NCBI RefSeq assembly: GCF_024347315.1
Contig: NZ_AP025460.1
Coordinates: 1,302,001-1,366,000 of the forward strand
DNA length: 64,000 bases
Reading direction: 5' to 3'
Source of the DNA: Vibrio atlanticus
Lineage (GTDB): Bacteria; Pseudomonadota; Gammaproteobacteria; Enterobacterales; Vibrionaceae
Under the pieces are notes generated by a model, which made no database searches, had not been told where the DNA came from, and saw only the letters and a list, made by a program, of their open reading frames with translations. This document shows, piece after piece, positions 35,001 to 43,239 of this stretch (position 1 is its first letter; the number at the start of each line of letters is the position of its first letter). The translations under genes and the position numbers were made by a program.

Positions 35001-36313
35001 TGACTATCTCGAAGCAACTTATTGAACAAATGGGTGGGAGTCTTAACGTAACGAGTAAGATCAACATTGGTTCAACGTTCTCTATTACGCTGCCGCTTAA
35101 AACGCTCGCTGAAAATAACAGGGCGGACATGAATGGCAAGGTGGCGCTACTTACCAAAACGTTCATGCAGCAATCTGAATTAGAGAACTATCTAACATCT
35201 TGGGGTATTAAGGTTATCTCAAAGAATGTTCAGGTGACTAAAGAGCTCGCACACTGGGTCGATACCATTGAGCCTGATTTTGTGTTTATTCCTCATGAGC
35301 TAGATCAGAGCATTGATACGTTCGCCGAAAGCGTGCAGTTTATTTGTGTCAGTGAACAAGGAATGCTTTCGCCTGCGCCATGCAAATTGGGCTGGAATCT
35401 GTCAGCAAACCCATTGTTGCCTTCGCAGTTGATGCACTGTTTGCACAACTGTCCTGCGTTTGTGGAAGATGTTGTCCAAGATGATAATAATCTGAAATTG
35501 AGTACTGAGTCGCGCGAGTCTGCCAAACAGAATCAAAGACTTATCTTAATAGCGGAAGATCACCCAATCAATCAACAGATAATTCTTCAACAAATTGAGC
35601 AATTAGGTTTCCATGCCGACATGGTAGATAACGGCAAGGAAGCACTTGTTGCCTTAGATAATGAAGATTATGGGCTGCTAATTACTGATTGCCACATGCC
35701 AGAGATGGATGGGTATGAGTTAACAAGGCAGATCCGAGTAAAAGAGCAGAGCCAAAACCAACCTCGTCTTCCGATCATTGCGTTAACCGCAAACGCTGTG
35801 CAAGGTGAAAATGATAAGTGCTTTGAGATTGGTATGGATGACTTCTTATCAAAACCAACCAAATTAAGGGTGATTGGCGACACCATAATCAAACATCTTG
35901 ATAAGGTGCAATCTGTTGTCGATAAGCCTTGTATTAGTTCCTCGGAGCCTAAAAGTGAGCCGAGCTCTGCTCCGATTGATCTCGCCAACTTAACTGAATT
36001 GTTTGGTGACCAAGAGCTCGTCATGCAGATCATCACTGACTTTATCAAGAGCCATCAAGCTGACATGCCTTTGCTTCAAGCTGCGTGTGAACAGCGAGAT
36101 CTCGAAGCCATTAAACAGGTAGCTCATAAGATGAAGGGAGCTGCAAAAATGGTAGGCACAGAGGACATTGCCAATCAATTGCAAACAATGGAATTGGTCT
36201 CCTTAAGTGACTTAGATGGTATTCAAGCACATTACGATAACCTCGAACAGCTGACGAACCAATTGAAGACTTATTGTTCAGAATCAATCAAACCATTTAA
36301 GGAGCTACCATGA
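32021..36313 (+). CDS. BvgS-like hybrid sensor kinase with two periplasmic solute-binding domains, PAS, HisKA, REC and HPt
   Basis: 1430 residues. A signal/TM segment (1-24) is followed by two tandem family-3 solute-binding domains (about 26-245 and 268-495; the second opens NPNIYVSSETDSKPISFENS), a membrane helix (about 503-526), one or two PAS-like domains (about 545-780), HisKA with His810 (MSHEIRTP), HATPase (FDSGIGIS, GGSGLGLTI), a receiver with Asp1223 (ITDCHMPEMDG) and an HPt with His1369 (AHKMKGAAKM). All relay residues are present. The layout is that of BvgS, EvgS and VieS. It overlaps the REC-EAL gene by 4 bp, so that protein is the likely output partner. The ligand is unknown. Confidence 0.93.
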   Translation: MFRAFNLLSLIILASSVSFFGKASGSITIGVQTSGFSPYVVVQGGEISGLLPELANFYAKDELNGLEFVGFHSPSDLNNVLKTEQVGAIITAEQNISSSGVIYSKPILSSRMVSLSSEPIETHLLMKGRNLAYFEGSSNASSVKSLLPFSSFSSYSSYQSAIADVAREKALAIVDDGVLLHNKLMNSPYELFLSVNLHDDLPLNNYVIALLDTPENRKVLGIINTAINQDNSNKLVNIRKKWLNEIQRRLLLVVSKNKLLLTEKEQQFLLLNPNIYVSSETDSKPISFENSEGKPDGISIDILNEISRLTGLNFVFENDLDLQGNQAHPVPLPVIHTKATPSAGGDDHHLYSKPFMVEPWALVGKSDTSKLAVFGELTKSSIIGTINDSVGIQLVKRYCEACPIKTYSSELLLLDAVDKGEIDSAMLSLYLASPLLQGQYSGYLRVTSLLSKDNDVPVTYSVEADQEVLNNIINKALFAIPHHKYQQIKKHWLDVSYESGVDTADVVLGAAILISVASVLIMLVMAWSWKLRREVEDRKRTESALKHQVEFERSLLDAMPFPIVVRNLDNQIISLNSAAQQLTGFELIEGAIVNNSDEDTMIHHGVVLPRLEKEVASPQGSKHYAYWKCPYISNGNIEGSVTILDDLTELYEAKKVAKSADDRVQKLANNLHGAVIQHIQPKRSLHDIEFVFISNGVEELLGLTPAQLRRSPISFFAPLNAQDRRTLIKKVRSGNKEGKLSLDIGVNIDNQNRWLNLQSKISDLGEYYEWDSVLTDITELKLQQEELTQARQSAIAATEAKSRFLANMSHEIRTPLGGIVSLLELSEQYEVGYEVQKIHTTLSQSANNLLHIVNDILDFSKIEAGKLTLDYQPASLDTLTLRVTQLQARQAHAKGLQFKFWLDPELNDLVLMDDIRIGQVLNNLLSNAIKFTEYGTVGLAAKLLDLDGEQQQICFEVFDSGIGISEEHIRNLFQPFVQADEGTTRKYGGSGLGLTISKQLIEQMGGSLNVTSKINIGSTFSITLPLKTLAENNRADMNGKVALLTKTFMQQSELENYLTSWGIKVISKNVQVTKELAHWVDTIEPDFVFIPHELDQSIDTFAESVQFICVSEQGMLSPAPCKLGWNLSANPLLPSQLMHCLHNCPAFVEDVVQDDNNLKLSTESRESAKQNQRLILIAEDHPINQQIILQQIEQLGFHADMVDNGKEALVALDNEDYGLLITDCHMPEMDGYELTRQIRVKEQSQNQPRLPIIALTANAVQGENDKCFEIGMDDFLSKPTKLRVIGDTIIKHLDKVQSVVDKPCISSSEPKSEPSSAPIDLANLTELFGDQELVMQIITDFIKSHQADMPLLQAACEQRDLEAIKQVAHKMKGAAKMVGTEDIANQLQTMELVSLSDLDGIQAHYDNLEQLTNQLKTYCSESIKPFKELP

Positions 36314-37515
36314 ACCAGCATGTTGTAGTGATAGAAGATCACCCTTTTCAATTGAATGTAATGGGGATGGTTTTAAAAAGTTTGGGTATGGAAAATGTCC
36401 AACCTTTTGAATGTGGATATAAGGCTCTAGAGTTTATTGAAGCCTCTTCTGTCGATTTGATCTTATGTGATCTGAATATGCCGATGATCGATGGTATCGA
36501 ACTCCTAAAACGCCTTGCTGAGGCCGATTTTCAAGGCAATATCATCATCACAAGTGCGGAAAGCAAAACAGTGCTCGATGCCGCAAGGAAGATGTGTAAA
36601 GCGTTTAACCTGAATTTGCTTGGTGTTCTTGAGAAGCCAATAGCAAAAGAGTCGCTGTCAAAGTTAATTAACCTTAACTCTACAAAAGAAGCGGCTGCTT
36701 CCAATTCTAATAGCGACATCGTTATTACGGATGAAGACATAGCAAAAGCGGTAAGCAACCAAGAGTTTATGTTCTATTACCAACCGATAGTGTGTATCCA
36801 TAGTGGTGAATGGCGAGAAAGTGAATCGCTAATTCGATGGCAGCACCCTCGTTATGGCGTACTCAGCCCTTTTTTCTTTTTGTCTCGGTTACTTGAGTCA
36901 GGAAAAATGGGAGAGGTGATGAAGTATTTAATCAATCAAGCGATCAATGAGAAGTCATTTCTCGGAGAGCGGAGATTTGCAATAAACCTGACAGCTAAAG
37001 ATATTATTGACGGTGATATTGTTGATTATATCTTCGCTTTGATCGACCAAGGTGAACTTGAGACAGAGCAGATAAAATTGGAATTAACAGAATCTGATTT
37101 AGTTGAAAGTGTCGCTCTTGCTTTAGCGTCCACCACGAGGATCTGCATGCGCGGTATTCCCCTGGCGATTGACGACTTTGGAACAGGTTACTCTTCACTA
37201 AAGCAATTAGATGACCTGCCATTTTCAGCACTGAAACTGGATATCGACTTTGTGAAAAACATTCAGAGCAGTCGTTCAAGCCATGCCATTGTTCGCGCTA
37301 CTCTCTACTTGGCTCACTTATTAGAACTGAGTACGGTTGCTGAAGGGGTTGAGGACCATTCTCTTTGGATGGACATTCGTGAAATCAGTAATGTCGACAC
37401 ATTGGTTCAGGGCTATTTTATCGCTCGTCCAATGCCTGCTCGTAAACTATTAGAGTGGAAAGAAGACTGGGACAGAAAAATTAAAGAGCTGAACTTAATT
37501 AAAGAAATTAAATAA
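36310..37515 (+). CDS. Response regulator with EAL cyclic-di-GMP phosphodiesterase domain
   Basis: 401 residues. The receiver domain (about 1-120) has Glu9/Asp10, Asp54 (LCDLNMP) and Lys109. The EAL domain (about 140-395) has the catalytic set: Glu172 in ESLIR (Ser in place of the Ala of EAL), Asn226, Glu258, the Asp288-Asp289 pair in DDFGTGYSSL, Lys309 and Glu345. It should hydrolyse c-di-GMP when phosphorylated. It lacks the C-terminal HTH of VieA. Coupled to the kinase gene (ATGA overlap, ribosome site AAGGAG), it links the periplasmic signal to c-di-GMP level. Confidence 0.92.
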   Translation: MNQHVVVIEDHPFQLNVMGMVLKSLGMENVQPFECGYKALEFIEASSVDLILCDLNMPMIDGIELLKRLAEADFQGNIIITSAESKTVLDAARKMCKAFNLNLLGVLEKPIAKESLSKLINLNSTKEAAASNSNSDIVITDEDIAKAVSNQEFMFYYQPIVCIHSGEWRESESLIRWQHPRYGVLSPFFFLSRLLESGKMGEVMKYLINQAINEKSFLGERRFAINLTAKDIIDGDIVDYIFALIDQGELETEQIKLELTESDLVESVALALASTTRICMRGIPLAIDDFGTGYSSLKQLDDLPFSALKLDIDFVKNIQSSRSSHAIVRATLYLAHLLELSTVAEGVEDHSLWMDIREISNVDTLVQGYFIARPMPARKLLEWKEDWDRKIKELNLIKEIK

Positions 37516-37618
37516 GCGGGCTTTGAACATAACGGTAAATTTGTTTAGTGAATGTGTTCGCTATTAAATATGAACAAACGTTACCATCAGCCACTACCAG
37601 CGCTAATGAAAAAACCTT

Positions 37619-39238
37619 ATGCTATTGTCTCGCTATATCAACATTAAAGTACAGTTTATTGTACTGCTCTCAATAATATCTCTTAGCCTAGCTGCCATTA
37701 TCTCAATAAATGTCTTTATTCATAATGATAATAGTCAGCGCCTAAAGCAGTTAGAGTCAAGTTACTACCCTGCACTTGAGCATGCGACGAAAATATATTC
37801 TCTTTTACCTAACGTGAAGCAACAGTTCGAAGCTGCTGTCGTGATGGAAGATGAGCAAGCTCTCGATTTTGCACGTCAAATTTCTTCTGAACTGCAAGTT
37901 GAAGCGAGTCGTGGTGCCGATGTTTTACCTTCACAAGCGACAGCTTTTAATAAACTGTCACAACAACTAGCAAGGTACACGGATTCTGCGTACGCGCTGA
38001 GCGAAGATTTTATTAATCTCAATGACTCTTTCGAGAGCCTGACCTCCAGAGCGAACCAACTTAGCACTGAATATGATTCATTAGTTGCGTTAAGCGAGAC
38101 GTTACGTGCATCCGCGAGTCAGAAGGTCGTAGACACCATCTTGCACTCTGAAAAAGCCGCAAACGACGCTGCGAATCAATCTATTTGGTTAGGTGTGTTC
38201 TTTTTGATCTCTGTGATTTCGGTTGGTTACGCAATATTCAAATCGGTTATTAGCTCAATACTGCTTGTGACAGAAAAGATGAAGGCGATTGCGACTGGGG
38301 ATGGTGACTTAACAGTACGCATCGACTACGCAGGAAAAGATGAGATATCAACGCTTGTTGAGAGTTTCAATCAATTCATTGAAAAGCTACAAGGCATTAT
38401 CGCGAGTACGTTAAGCATTGGACACGAGCTTGAGGTTGTCAGCGACAAGATTCGTAGCGAGTCGAATCAAACCTTGGCTCTAAATAGCACTCAACGTGAT
38501 CACATCGAAGAGGTTACCGAGGCGGTCAATAACATCATCGACCTCATAGAACAAGTTGTTAACTTTGCATCGCATGCAGATTCTCAAGCTCAAAAAGCCA
38601 ATTCTAGTGCTCAAACAGGAACACAAGTGGTTCTTAAAACGAGTAAAGAAATTGAAGAGCTTGCGACAAACATCCGTGATACAGCCTGTAAGTTGAAAGA
38701 ACTCGATCAGAATGCAAGCAATGTTGGCTCAATACTAAACACAATACAAAGTGTCGCTGAGCAAACGAATTTGTTAGCACTAAATGCTGCAATTGAAGCT
38801 GCGCGAGCTGGTGAACATGGCCGAGGCTTTGCTGTTGTGTCCGACGAAGTGCGCGTGTTAGCGAACAATACTCAACAATCCGCAACAGAAATTAATGCCT
38901 TGTTGGTCGACCTTAAGTCCGGCTCTAACGCTGCTGTTGGCGCTATGGACCAAGGCTTAGCGAGCTCGTCACAGGCGGTTGGAGACGCGCAAAACGCGGG
39001 TGACTATCTATTAGAAATTAGTGGCCAGGTAGAAGAAATTACCGAGCTCAACAAACAAATTGCAAGTACTACAGAGCATCAAGCTCGTGCTTCAAAACAA
39101 ATCCACACCCATATGGATGATTTTAGACAGTGCTCTCATCAAGTGTCTCAGTCGACAGATCAACTCGAAGCTCTAAGTCACCAACTGAGTGGCATCGTTA
39201 CAGAGCTGAGTAAATCAACATCACAATTTAAAGTATAA
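37619..39238 (+). CDS. Methyl-accepting chemotaxis protein
   Basis: 539 residues. TM1 lies at about 10-30, a helical periplasmic sensor at about 31-187 and TM2 at about 188-208, followed by HAMP. The cytoplasmic coiled coil has the conserved tip [19 protein letters not shown], then [16 protein letters not shown], near 380-415. It signals to CheA/CheW. The periplasmic part resembles four-helix-bundle sensors that can bind ligand directly or via a binding protein. It lies 103 bp after the REC-EAL gene and 12 bp before the porin gene, so it is part of the same functional set. Confidence 0.93.
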   Translation: MLLSRYINIKVQFIVLLSIISLSLAAIISINVFIHNDNSQRLKQLESSYYPALEHATKIYSLLPNVKQQFEAAVVMEDEQALDFARQISSELQVEASRGADVLPSQATAFNKLSQQLARYTDSAYALSEDFINLNDSFESLTSRANQLSTEYDSLVALSETLRASASQKVVDTILHSEKAANDAANQSIWLGVFFLISVISVGYAIFKSVISSILLVTEKMKAIATGDGDLTVRIDYAGKDEISTLVESFNQFIEKLQGIIASTLSIGHELEVVSDKIRSESNQTLALNSTQRDHIEEVTEAVNNIIDLIEQVVNFASHADSQAQKANSSAQTGTQVVLKTSKEIEELATNIRDTACKLKELDQNASNVGSILNTIQSVAEQTNLLALNAAIEAARAGEHGRGFAVVSDEVRVLANNTQQSATEINALLVDLKSGSNAAVGAMDQGLASSSQAVGDAQNAGDYLLEISGQVEEITELNKQIASTTEHQARASKQIHTHMDDFRQCSHQVSQSTDQLEALSHQLSGIVTELSKSTSQFKV

Positions 39239-39250
39239 CGGAGAACAACA

Positions 39251-40501
39251 ATGACTAACTCCTCTTTTCGCTTATTGCCGTTAGCGGTAGCACTTGCGAC
39301 TTCATTCGCTGTACACGCTACAGATGAGCAAAAATTGGCTGAGCTTGAGAACAAGGTCGCTATTCTTGAAGCAAAAGAACTAAATTCAGTCGCTGATAAA
39401 TTTAGCTTCAATGGTTTTGCGTCTTTGAACATGCAACTTGGTAACAATAGCCATGGTTTCATGAAGTCACAAAACAAAGTACGCTTTGATGAAGGTTCTC
39501 TAATTGGTTTGCAAGGTGAGTTTGAAGTTAACGACTCTACTTCAGCTGTAGTGCAAATGGTTGCTCGCGGTAACAAGAAAGAAAACTGGACACCGGATGT
39601 TGAGTGGGCATTTCTAAGCCATAAAGTAACACCAAATTTGACAGTCCGTGGCGGTAAGCTACGTCTTCCTCTGTTCATGTACTCTGACTACCTAGAAGTG
39701 GGTTACGCTCAAACAAGCGTTCGCGTTCCTAGTGAAGTTTATGGTTCTGTGGTTCTTACGTCACTTACTGGTGGTGATTTCATCTATGACGTTGAGTTAG
39801 ACGACAGCACAGTATCATTCCAAGGTTTCGTAGGTTCACAAAAGCTTTCAGCGTCTAAGCATAGCTACAATGCTGATACGCAGTTTGATGACATCGCTGG
39901 TGGTGTGATCAACTGGACAGACGACACTTGGACTTTACGTACGGTTTACGCTCAAGCAGTGGTAAGCTCAACAACAAACTGGAACGTTAAGAATAAGCCA
40001 CCTATTTTAAACACAACGTTTAACGATGAGAAAGCGAAGTTCTACGGTGTTGGTGGTCGATACGACAACGGTAACCTATCGCTAGTTTCAGAAGTTACTC
40101 GTACAACGGTTGAAGGTTTCTATCACGATGTAGATTCTGCTTACCTGACAACGGCTTACCGTGTGAACGAATTCACGCCTTACGTAACTGTAGCGCACAT
40201 GGAATCGACAGACGATGCAGAACGTAACAACCAGGTTAAACGTCAATACGTAAACATGGTTAAGAACCCAAGTGCTGCTACTAAATATGCTTTCGGCTCT
40301 GCAGCCGCTATCTCTAGCAACATGAATATCCAACGCACAACTTACAGCATCGGTACTCGTTGGGACTTTATGCCTAATATCGCGCTGAAAGGTGATGTTA
40401 GCTACCTAACCAACTTCGGTTCAACTAATGGTGGTGTTAACGCGTCTTACAAGAACGAAGACAACATCTTGTACACGGTTAAAGTCGACGCTGTATTTTA
40501 A
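39251..40501 (+). CDS. Outer-membrane porin-like beta-barrel protein
   Basis: 416 residues. A signal peptide is cleaved after about 23 (AVHA). A short N-terminal coiled coil (EQKLAELENKVAILEAKE) precedes the barrel, as in trimeric porins anchored by a periplasmic stalk. Alternating strands follow, and the last residue is Phe (KVDAVF), the usual outer-membrane insertion signal. GGAG precedes the ATG. The substrate is unknown. It is 12 bp after the chemoreceptor and 11 bp before a small PstS-like protein, which suggests that it admits the solute they handle. Confidence 0.82.
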   Translation: MTNSSFRLLPLAVALATSFAVHATDEQKLAELENKVAILEAKELNSVADKFSFNGFASLNMQLGNNSHGFMKSQNKVRFDEGSLIGLQGEFEVNDSTSAVVQMVARGNKKENWTPDVEWAFLSHKVTPNLTVRGGKLRLPLFMYSDYLEVGYAQTSVRVPSEVYGSVVLTSLTGGDFIYDVELDDSTVSFQGFVGSQKLSASKHSYNADTQFDDIAGGVINWTDDTWTLRTVYAQAVVSSTTNWNVKNKPPILNTTFNDEKAKFYGVGGRYDNGNLSLVSEVTRTTVEGFYHDVDSAYLTTAYRVNEFTPYVTVAHMESTDDAERNNQVKRQYVNMVKNPSAATKYAFGSAAAISSNMNIQRTTYSIGTRWDFMPNIALKGDVSYLTNFGSTNGGVNASYKNEDNILYTVKVDAVF

Positions 40502-40512
40502 GGAAGAGAATT

Positions 40513-40908
40513 ATGTTTAAAAAAGCATTGGTAGCCGCTGCTCTTCTGAGCAGCATGAACGCTTTCGCTGGTTTGGTTGTTGTTGGTAATCCATCAATGA
40601 GTGAGCTGGACGCTTCAACAGTTAAAAAACTGTATCTAGGTAAAGCAAAGTCTCTACAGATTGAAGCGGTAGACTTGGAAGACGGTCACCCACTTAAGGG
40701 TACTTTTCACCAAGCAATTACAAAGAAGACAGAAGCACAGCTTCAAGCTTACTGGGCAAAGCGAGTATTTACGGGGAAAGGTCAACCACCTAAAGCTGTA
40801 GGTCAAGAAAGCTTAGCGAAAGACATGGTCGCTAGCTCTTCAAACAAAATTGCTTATATCGATGACTCTTTAGTTGATAGTTCAGTTAAGGTTCTTCTAA
40901 AGCTTTAA
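40513..40908 (+). CDS. Small PstS-like periplasmic protein (PBP-like superfamily)
   Basis: 131 residues. A signal peptide (about 1-19, NAFA) leaves a mature protein of about 112 residues opening GLVVVGNPSMSELDASTVKKLYLGKAK in style, followed by AYWAKRVFTGKGQPP and KIAYID. This matches one lobe-sized members of the phosphate-binding-like superfamily found in Vibrio and Shewanella. A full PstS has about 320 residues, so a complete two-lobe clamp is not possible in a monomer. Co-transcribed with the porin (11 bp gap, AAGGAAG site). It may deliver or present ligand to the chemoreceptor or kinase; this is inference. Confidence 0.78.
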   Translation: MFKKALVAAALLSSMNAFAGLVVVGNPSMSELDASTVKKLYLGKAKSLQIEAVDLEDGHPLKGTFHQAITKKTEAQLQAYWAKRVFTGKGQPPKAVGQESLAKDMVASSSNKIAYIDDSLVDSSVKVLLKL

Positions 40909-41227
40909 TCTTGAGCTTTAAAATAAAAGCTTGAGCTGAAAAGTAAAGGCTTTTCGTGTGGCGCTCTAATAGGGCGCCACTCTTACATTGGCTTACATAC
41001 TGCTCGAACTCTCTTACTTACCGCTTACACTCGCTTGTCAATTTCCTATCCTATTGTTTTATAAGGCAATCTTGCTGGTTGTTTTTTGTTCTATTTTCTA
41101 AAAAATCCAAAATTTTTATATTTTTATGCATTTAGTTTGTTTGATATAAAAGTGGGCATGTTGAGATTATCTGCTTGGGTTATAGAATGCGCGGGTAATA
41201 TAAACAAATAGGTGAGGATACAATCTG
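40909..41227. other. Intergenic stretch between the PBP-like gene and the TetR gene
   Basis: No gene is seen. It contains a hairpin, GTGGCGC / GCGCCAC at 40958-40980, probably the end of the chemosensory operon (weak T tract), then an AT-rich stretch that should hold the TetR promoter. Confidence 0.55.
40958..40980 (+). terminator. Hairpin after the PBP-like gene
   Basis: A 7-bp GC-rich stem with a 9-nt loop, followed by TCTTAC. The weak T tract makes it a moderate candidate. Confidence 0.55.
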
Positions 41228-41809
41228 ATGCTAAATGACAAAAGAACGAAAATCTTGAGCTCAGCAGAAAAGCTATTTATTTCTCAGCCTTATAGTAAAG
41301 TTTCAATTCGGTCTATTGCTAAGTCTGCGGGTGTAAGCCCCGCGTTAATTCTTTATTACTTTAATAACAAAGAGCAATTGTTTGATCAGCTCATCGAAGA
41401 GCATACAAGTCGTTTTCAAGATCAGTTCTCAAAGTATCAGAGAGTGGATGGAATACAACTACAACACTTACTTTCTGAACTTATCGAGTTTTGGGAAGCT
41501 TCGCCTAACATCTTTTTACTATTCACTTTTGGCGGAAGCTCATACAATTACGAAAATGTTCAACGCCTTAAAGAGTCTAAGTTTGGTTACACCTACAATA
41601 AGACTCTTGAAAATCTTCTTTATTTAGTTGATGGCTGTAACGAGTCAAACTTTCATTATTACCAGATGTTGGTTACGTCGTTAGTGTCTCAACCATACTT
41701 AGCAAATAAGCAACAAAAATATAACAATGACAACTCTACGTTTAACCTTATGCAATACCAAGAGGTTATAGCTAGCTTATTTAAAGAAGAGGCTCGCTTT
41801 GCTTATTAG
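41228..41809 (+). CDS. TetR-family transcriptional regulator
   Basis: 193 residues. The N-terminal HTH (about 8-54) reads KILSSAEKLFISQPYSKVSI then RSIAKSAGVSPALILYYFNNKEQLF, a standard TetR DNA-binding domain. The ligand domain (about 60-190) is unique to the subfamily. Ribosome site GGTGAGGA. No obvious target gene is divergent; the neighbours are the porin cluster upstream and an ABC operon on the opposite strand downstream. Ligand and targets unknown. Confidence 0.85.
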   Translation: MLNDKRTKILSSAEKLFISQPYSKVSIRSIAKSAGVSPALILYYFNNKEQLFDQLIEEHTSRFQDQFSKYQRVDGIQLQHLLSELIEFWEASPNIFLLFTFGGSSYNYENVQRLKESKFGYTYNKTLENLLYLVDGCNESNFHYYQMLVTSLVSQPYLANKQQKYNNDNSTFNLMQYQEVIASLFKEEARFAY

Positions 41810-41900
41810 ATAACTGCTTATTAAGTAATTGCTTACTAAATGATTCTTCATAAGTTGTGTTTTGGGTTTTAATAGCTAATTCTTAGAAATACGTTATGAA

Positions 41901-41932
41901 AAAAAGCGCCGCTCATTTGAGTGGCGCTTTAT
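41901..41932. terminator. Bidirectional terminator
   Basis: AAAGCGCCGCTCA and TGAGTGGCGCTTT pair with one G-T mismatch position. A preceding A run and trailing T residues serve the TetR gene (+) and the ynjF-like gene (-). Confidence 0.85.
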
Positions 41933-41981
41933 TATGAGGAATACAGCCTCTAGTCGGGACTGTTAACACATAAGCAATAGG

Positions 41982-42599
41982 CTACTCAGTTTGATTTTTG
42001 AGTGTCTGGAACCCAAAGTAAATTCGCATGAATGTAGTTAGCCAACAAGCTGCACCAAAGGTGTAAGCGATAACCGCAAAGTGTTGAGGCCAAATACAGA
42101 ACGCGATGAAACAAGCGATGGTTTCAGTGCCTTCGGTTAGCCCTGACATGTAGTAGAGAGACTTATGCTTATAGACTGGGTTTTCGATGCCTCGTTTGCC
42201 TGCCATCACGGCAAACGCCAAAAAGCTGCTGCCAGTACCGATAAAAGAGAAGATCAAAAACGCACCGGCAATGGCGTTGTGTTCTGGGTTCGCAATAACA
42301 AAGCCAAAAGGAATTAACGAATAGAAAAGGAAATCGAGGCTGATGTCGAGAAAACCGCCAGCGTCACTAATGCCTTGGATTCGAGCCAAGGCCCCATCAA
42401 GCCCATCACATACTCGGTTGAACACAATGAAGCCTAGCGCCCATTCGTAATGTTGAAATGCCAACGCCGGAAACGCTAAACACCCGACCAGAAAGCCAAA
42501 TAAGGTGGTTTGATTTGCCGTGATACCGAATTGACTCAGCAACTTAGCTGATTGGTTTAATGGCCACTTAATGACCTTGATGGAGTACTTATCCAGCAT
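41982..42599 (-). CDS. ynjF: CDP-alcohol phosphatidyltransferase family membrane protein (YnjF-like)
   Basis: A 205-residue multi-pass protein. The CDP-alcohol motif is visible as DGLDGALARIQGISDAGGF followed by LDISLD; by my count the AR-to-G gap is one residue shorter than in PgsA, with all acidic residues kept. Such enzymes join a CDP-diacylglycerol or CDP-alcohol to an alcohol. The gene order SBP-permease-ATPase-this gene copies E. coli ynjB-C-D-(E)-F, with the rhodanese ynjE absent. Starts 11 bp inside the ATPase gene, so translation is coupled. The product is unknown in any organism I know. Confidence 0.82.
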   Translation of the reverse strand: MLDKYSIKVIKWPLNQSAKLLSQFGITANQTTLFGFLVGCLAFPALAFQHYEWALGFIVFNRVCDGLDGALARIQGISDAGGFLDISLDFLFYSLIPFGFVIANPEHNAIAGAFLIFSFIGTGSSFLAFAVMAGKRGIENPVYKHKSLYYMSGLTEGTETIACFIAFCIWPQHFAVIAYTFGAACWLTTFMRIYFGFQTLKNQTE

Positions 42600-43239
42600 G
42601 ATGACTTCTCCATGGCCAAGACAGCACTTGCGCCCCTTGAGGTACGTCAGCTTCGTCGTGCGTGACCATTAATGTTGGGATATTTGCTTTTGTCAGCTGT
42701 TCGAAGACCCAATCGCGAAATTGTGCTCTTAACTCTTGGTCTAACTTACTAAACGGTTCGTCGAGTAGGGCGAGCTTCGGCTTCGCCAATAACATACGAG
42801 TTAAGCTGATTCTTGCACGTTGACCGCCAGATATTTGATCCGGGAAAGACTCTGCCAAGTGAGTTAGCTCTATGTCTTTTAGTGCAGCCATCGCTTGCTG
42901 TTGACGAGCGGAGCCCTTAATTGAATTAGGCAGAGAGAACGCCAAGTTTTCCCATACCTTGAGGTGAGGGAACAACAAGTCATCTTGAAAAAGAATACCG
43001 ACTTCACGCTGATGTGAAGGCAGGTCATCCAGCTGAATGTCGTTCAAAATAACGGTGCCAGAATACGAAAACTCATCATTTAAGTGCCCAGCTACGGCGT
43101 CCAACAAGGTCGATTTTCCGCAGCCGCTCGGCCCCATCAAAGCCAATACTTGGCCTGATTCTAATGTTACGTTTAGCGCTGAAAACAGCGATACACCATC
43201 GTTTTTACGGATGGCGAGGTCGTTGAGGTGCAGACTCAT
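42589..43239 (-). CDS. ynjD: ABC transporter ATP-binding protein (YnjD-like)
   Basis: 216 residues. Walker A GPSGCGKST (about 36-44), Q loop, signature ISGGQRARISL, Walker B LALLDEPFSKLD and switch His in VTHDEAD are all present. The protein matches the short ATPases of the iron/thiamine/sulfate-like importers and, by operon order, E. coli YnjD (217 residues). It overlaps the permease gene by 35 bp and the phosphatidyltransferase gene by 11 bp. Confidence 0.9.
   Translation of the reverse strand: MSLHLNDLAIRKNDGVSLFSALNVTLESGQVLALMGPSGCGKSTLLDAVAGHLNDEFSYSGTVILNDIQLDDLPSHQREVGILFQDDLLFPHLKVWENLAFSLPNSIKGSARQQQAMAALKDIELTHLAESFPDQISGGQRARISLTRMLLAKPKLALLDEPFSKLDQELRAQFRDWVFEQLTKANIPTLMVTHDEADVPQGAQVLSWPWRSHHAG

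Noticed and set aside
39178..39678. 166-residue - strand frame within the porin gene
   Set aside because: Antisense shadow of the porin with repetitive Ser/Thr content, no start site.
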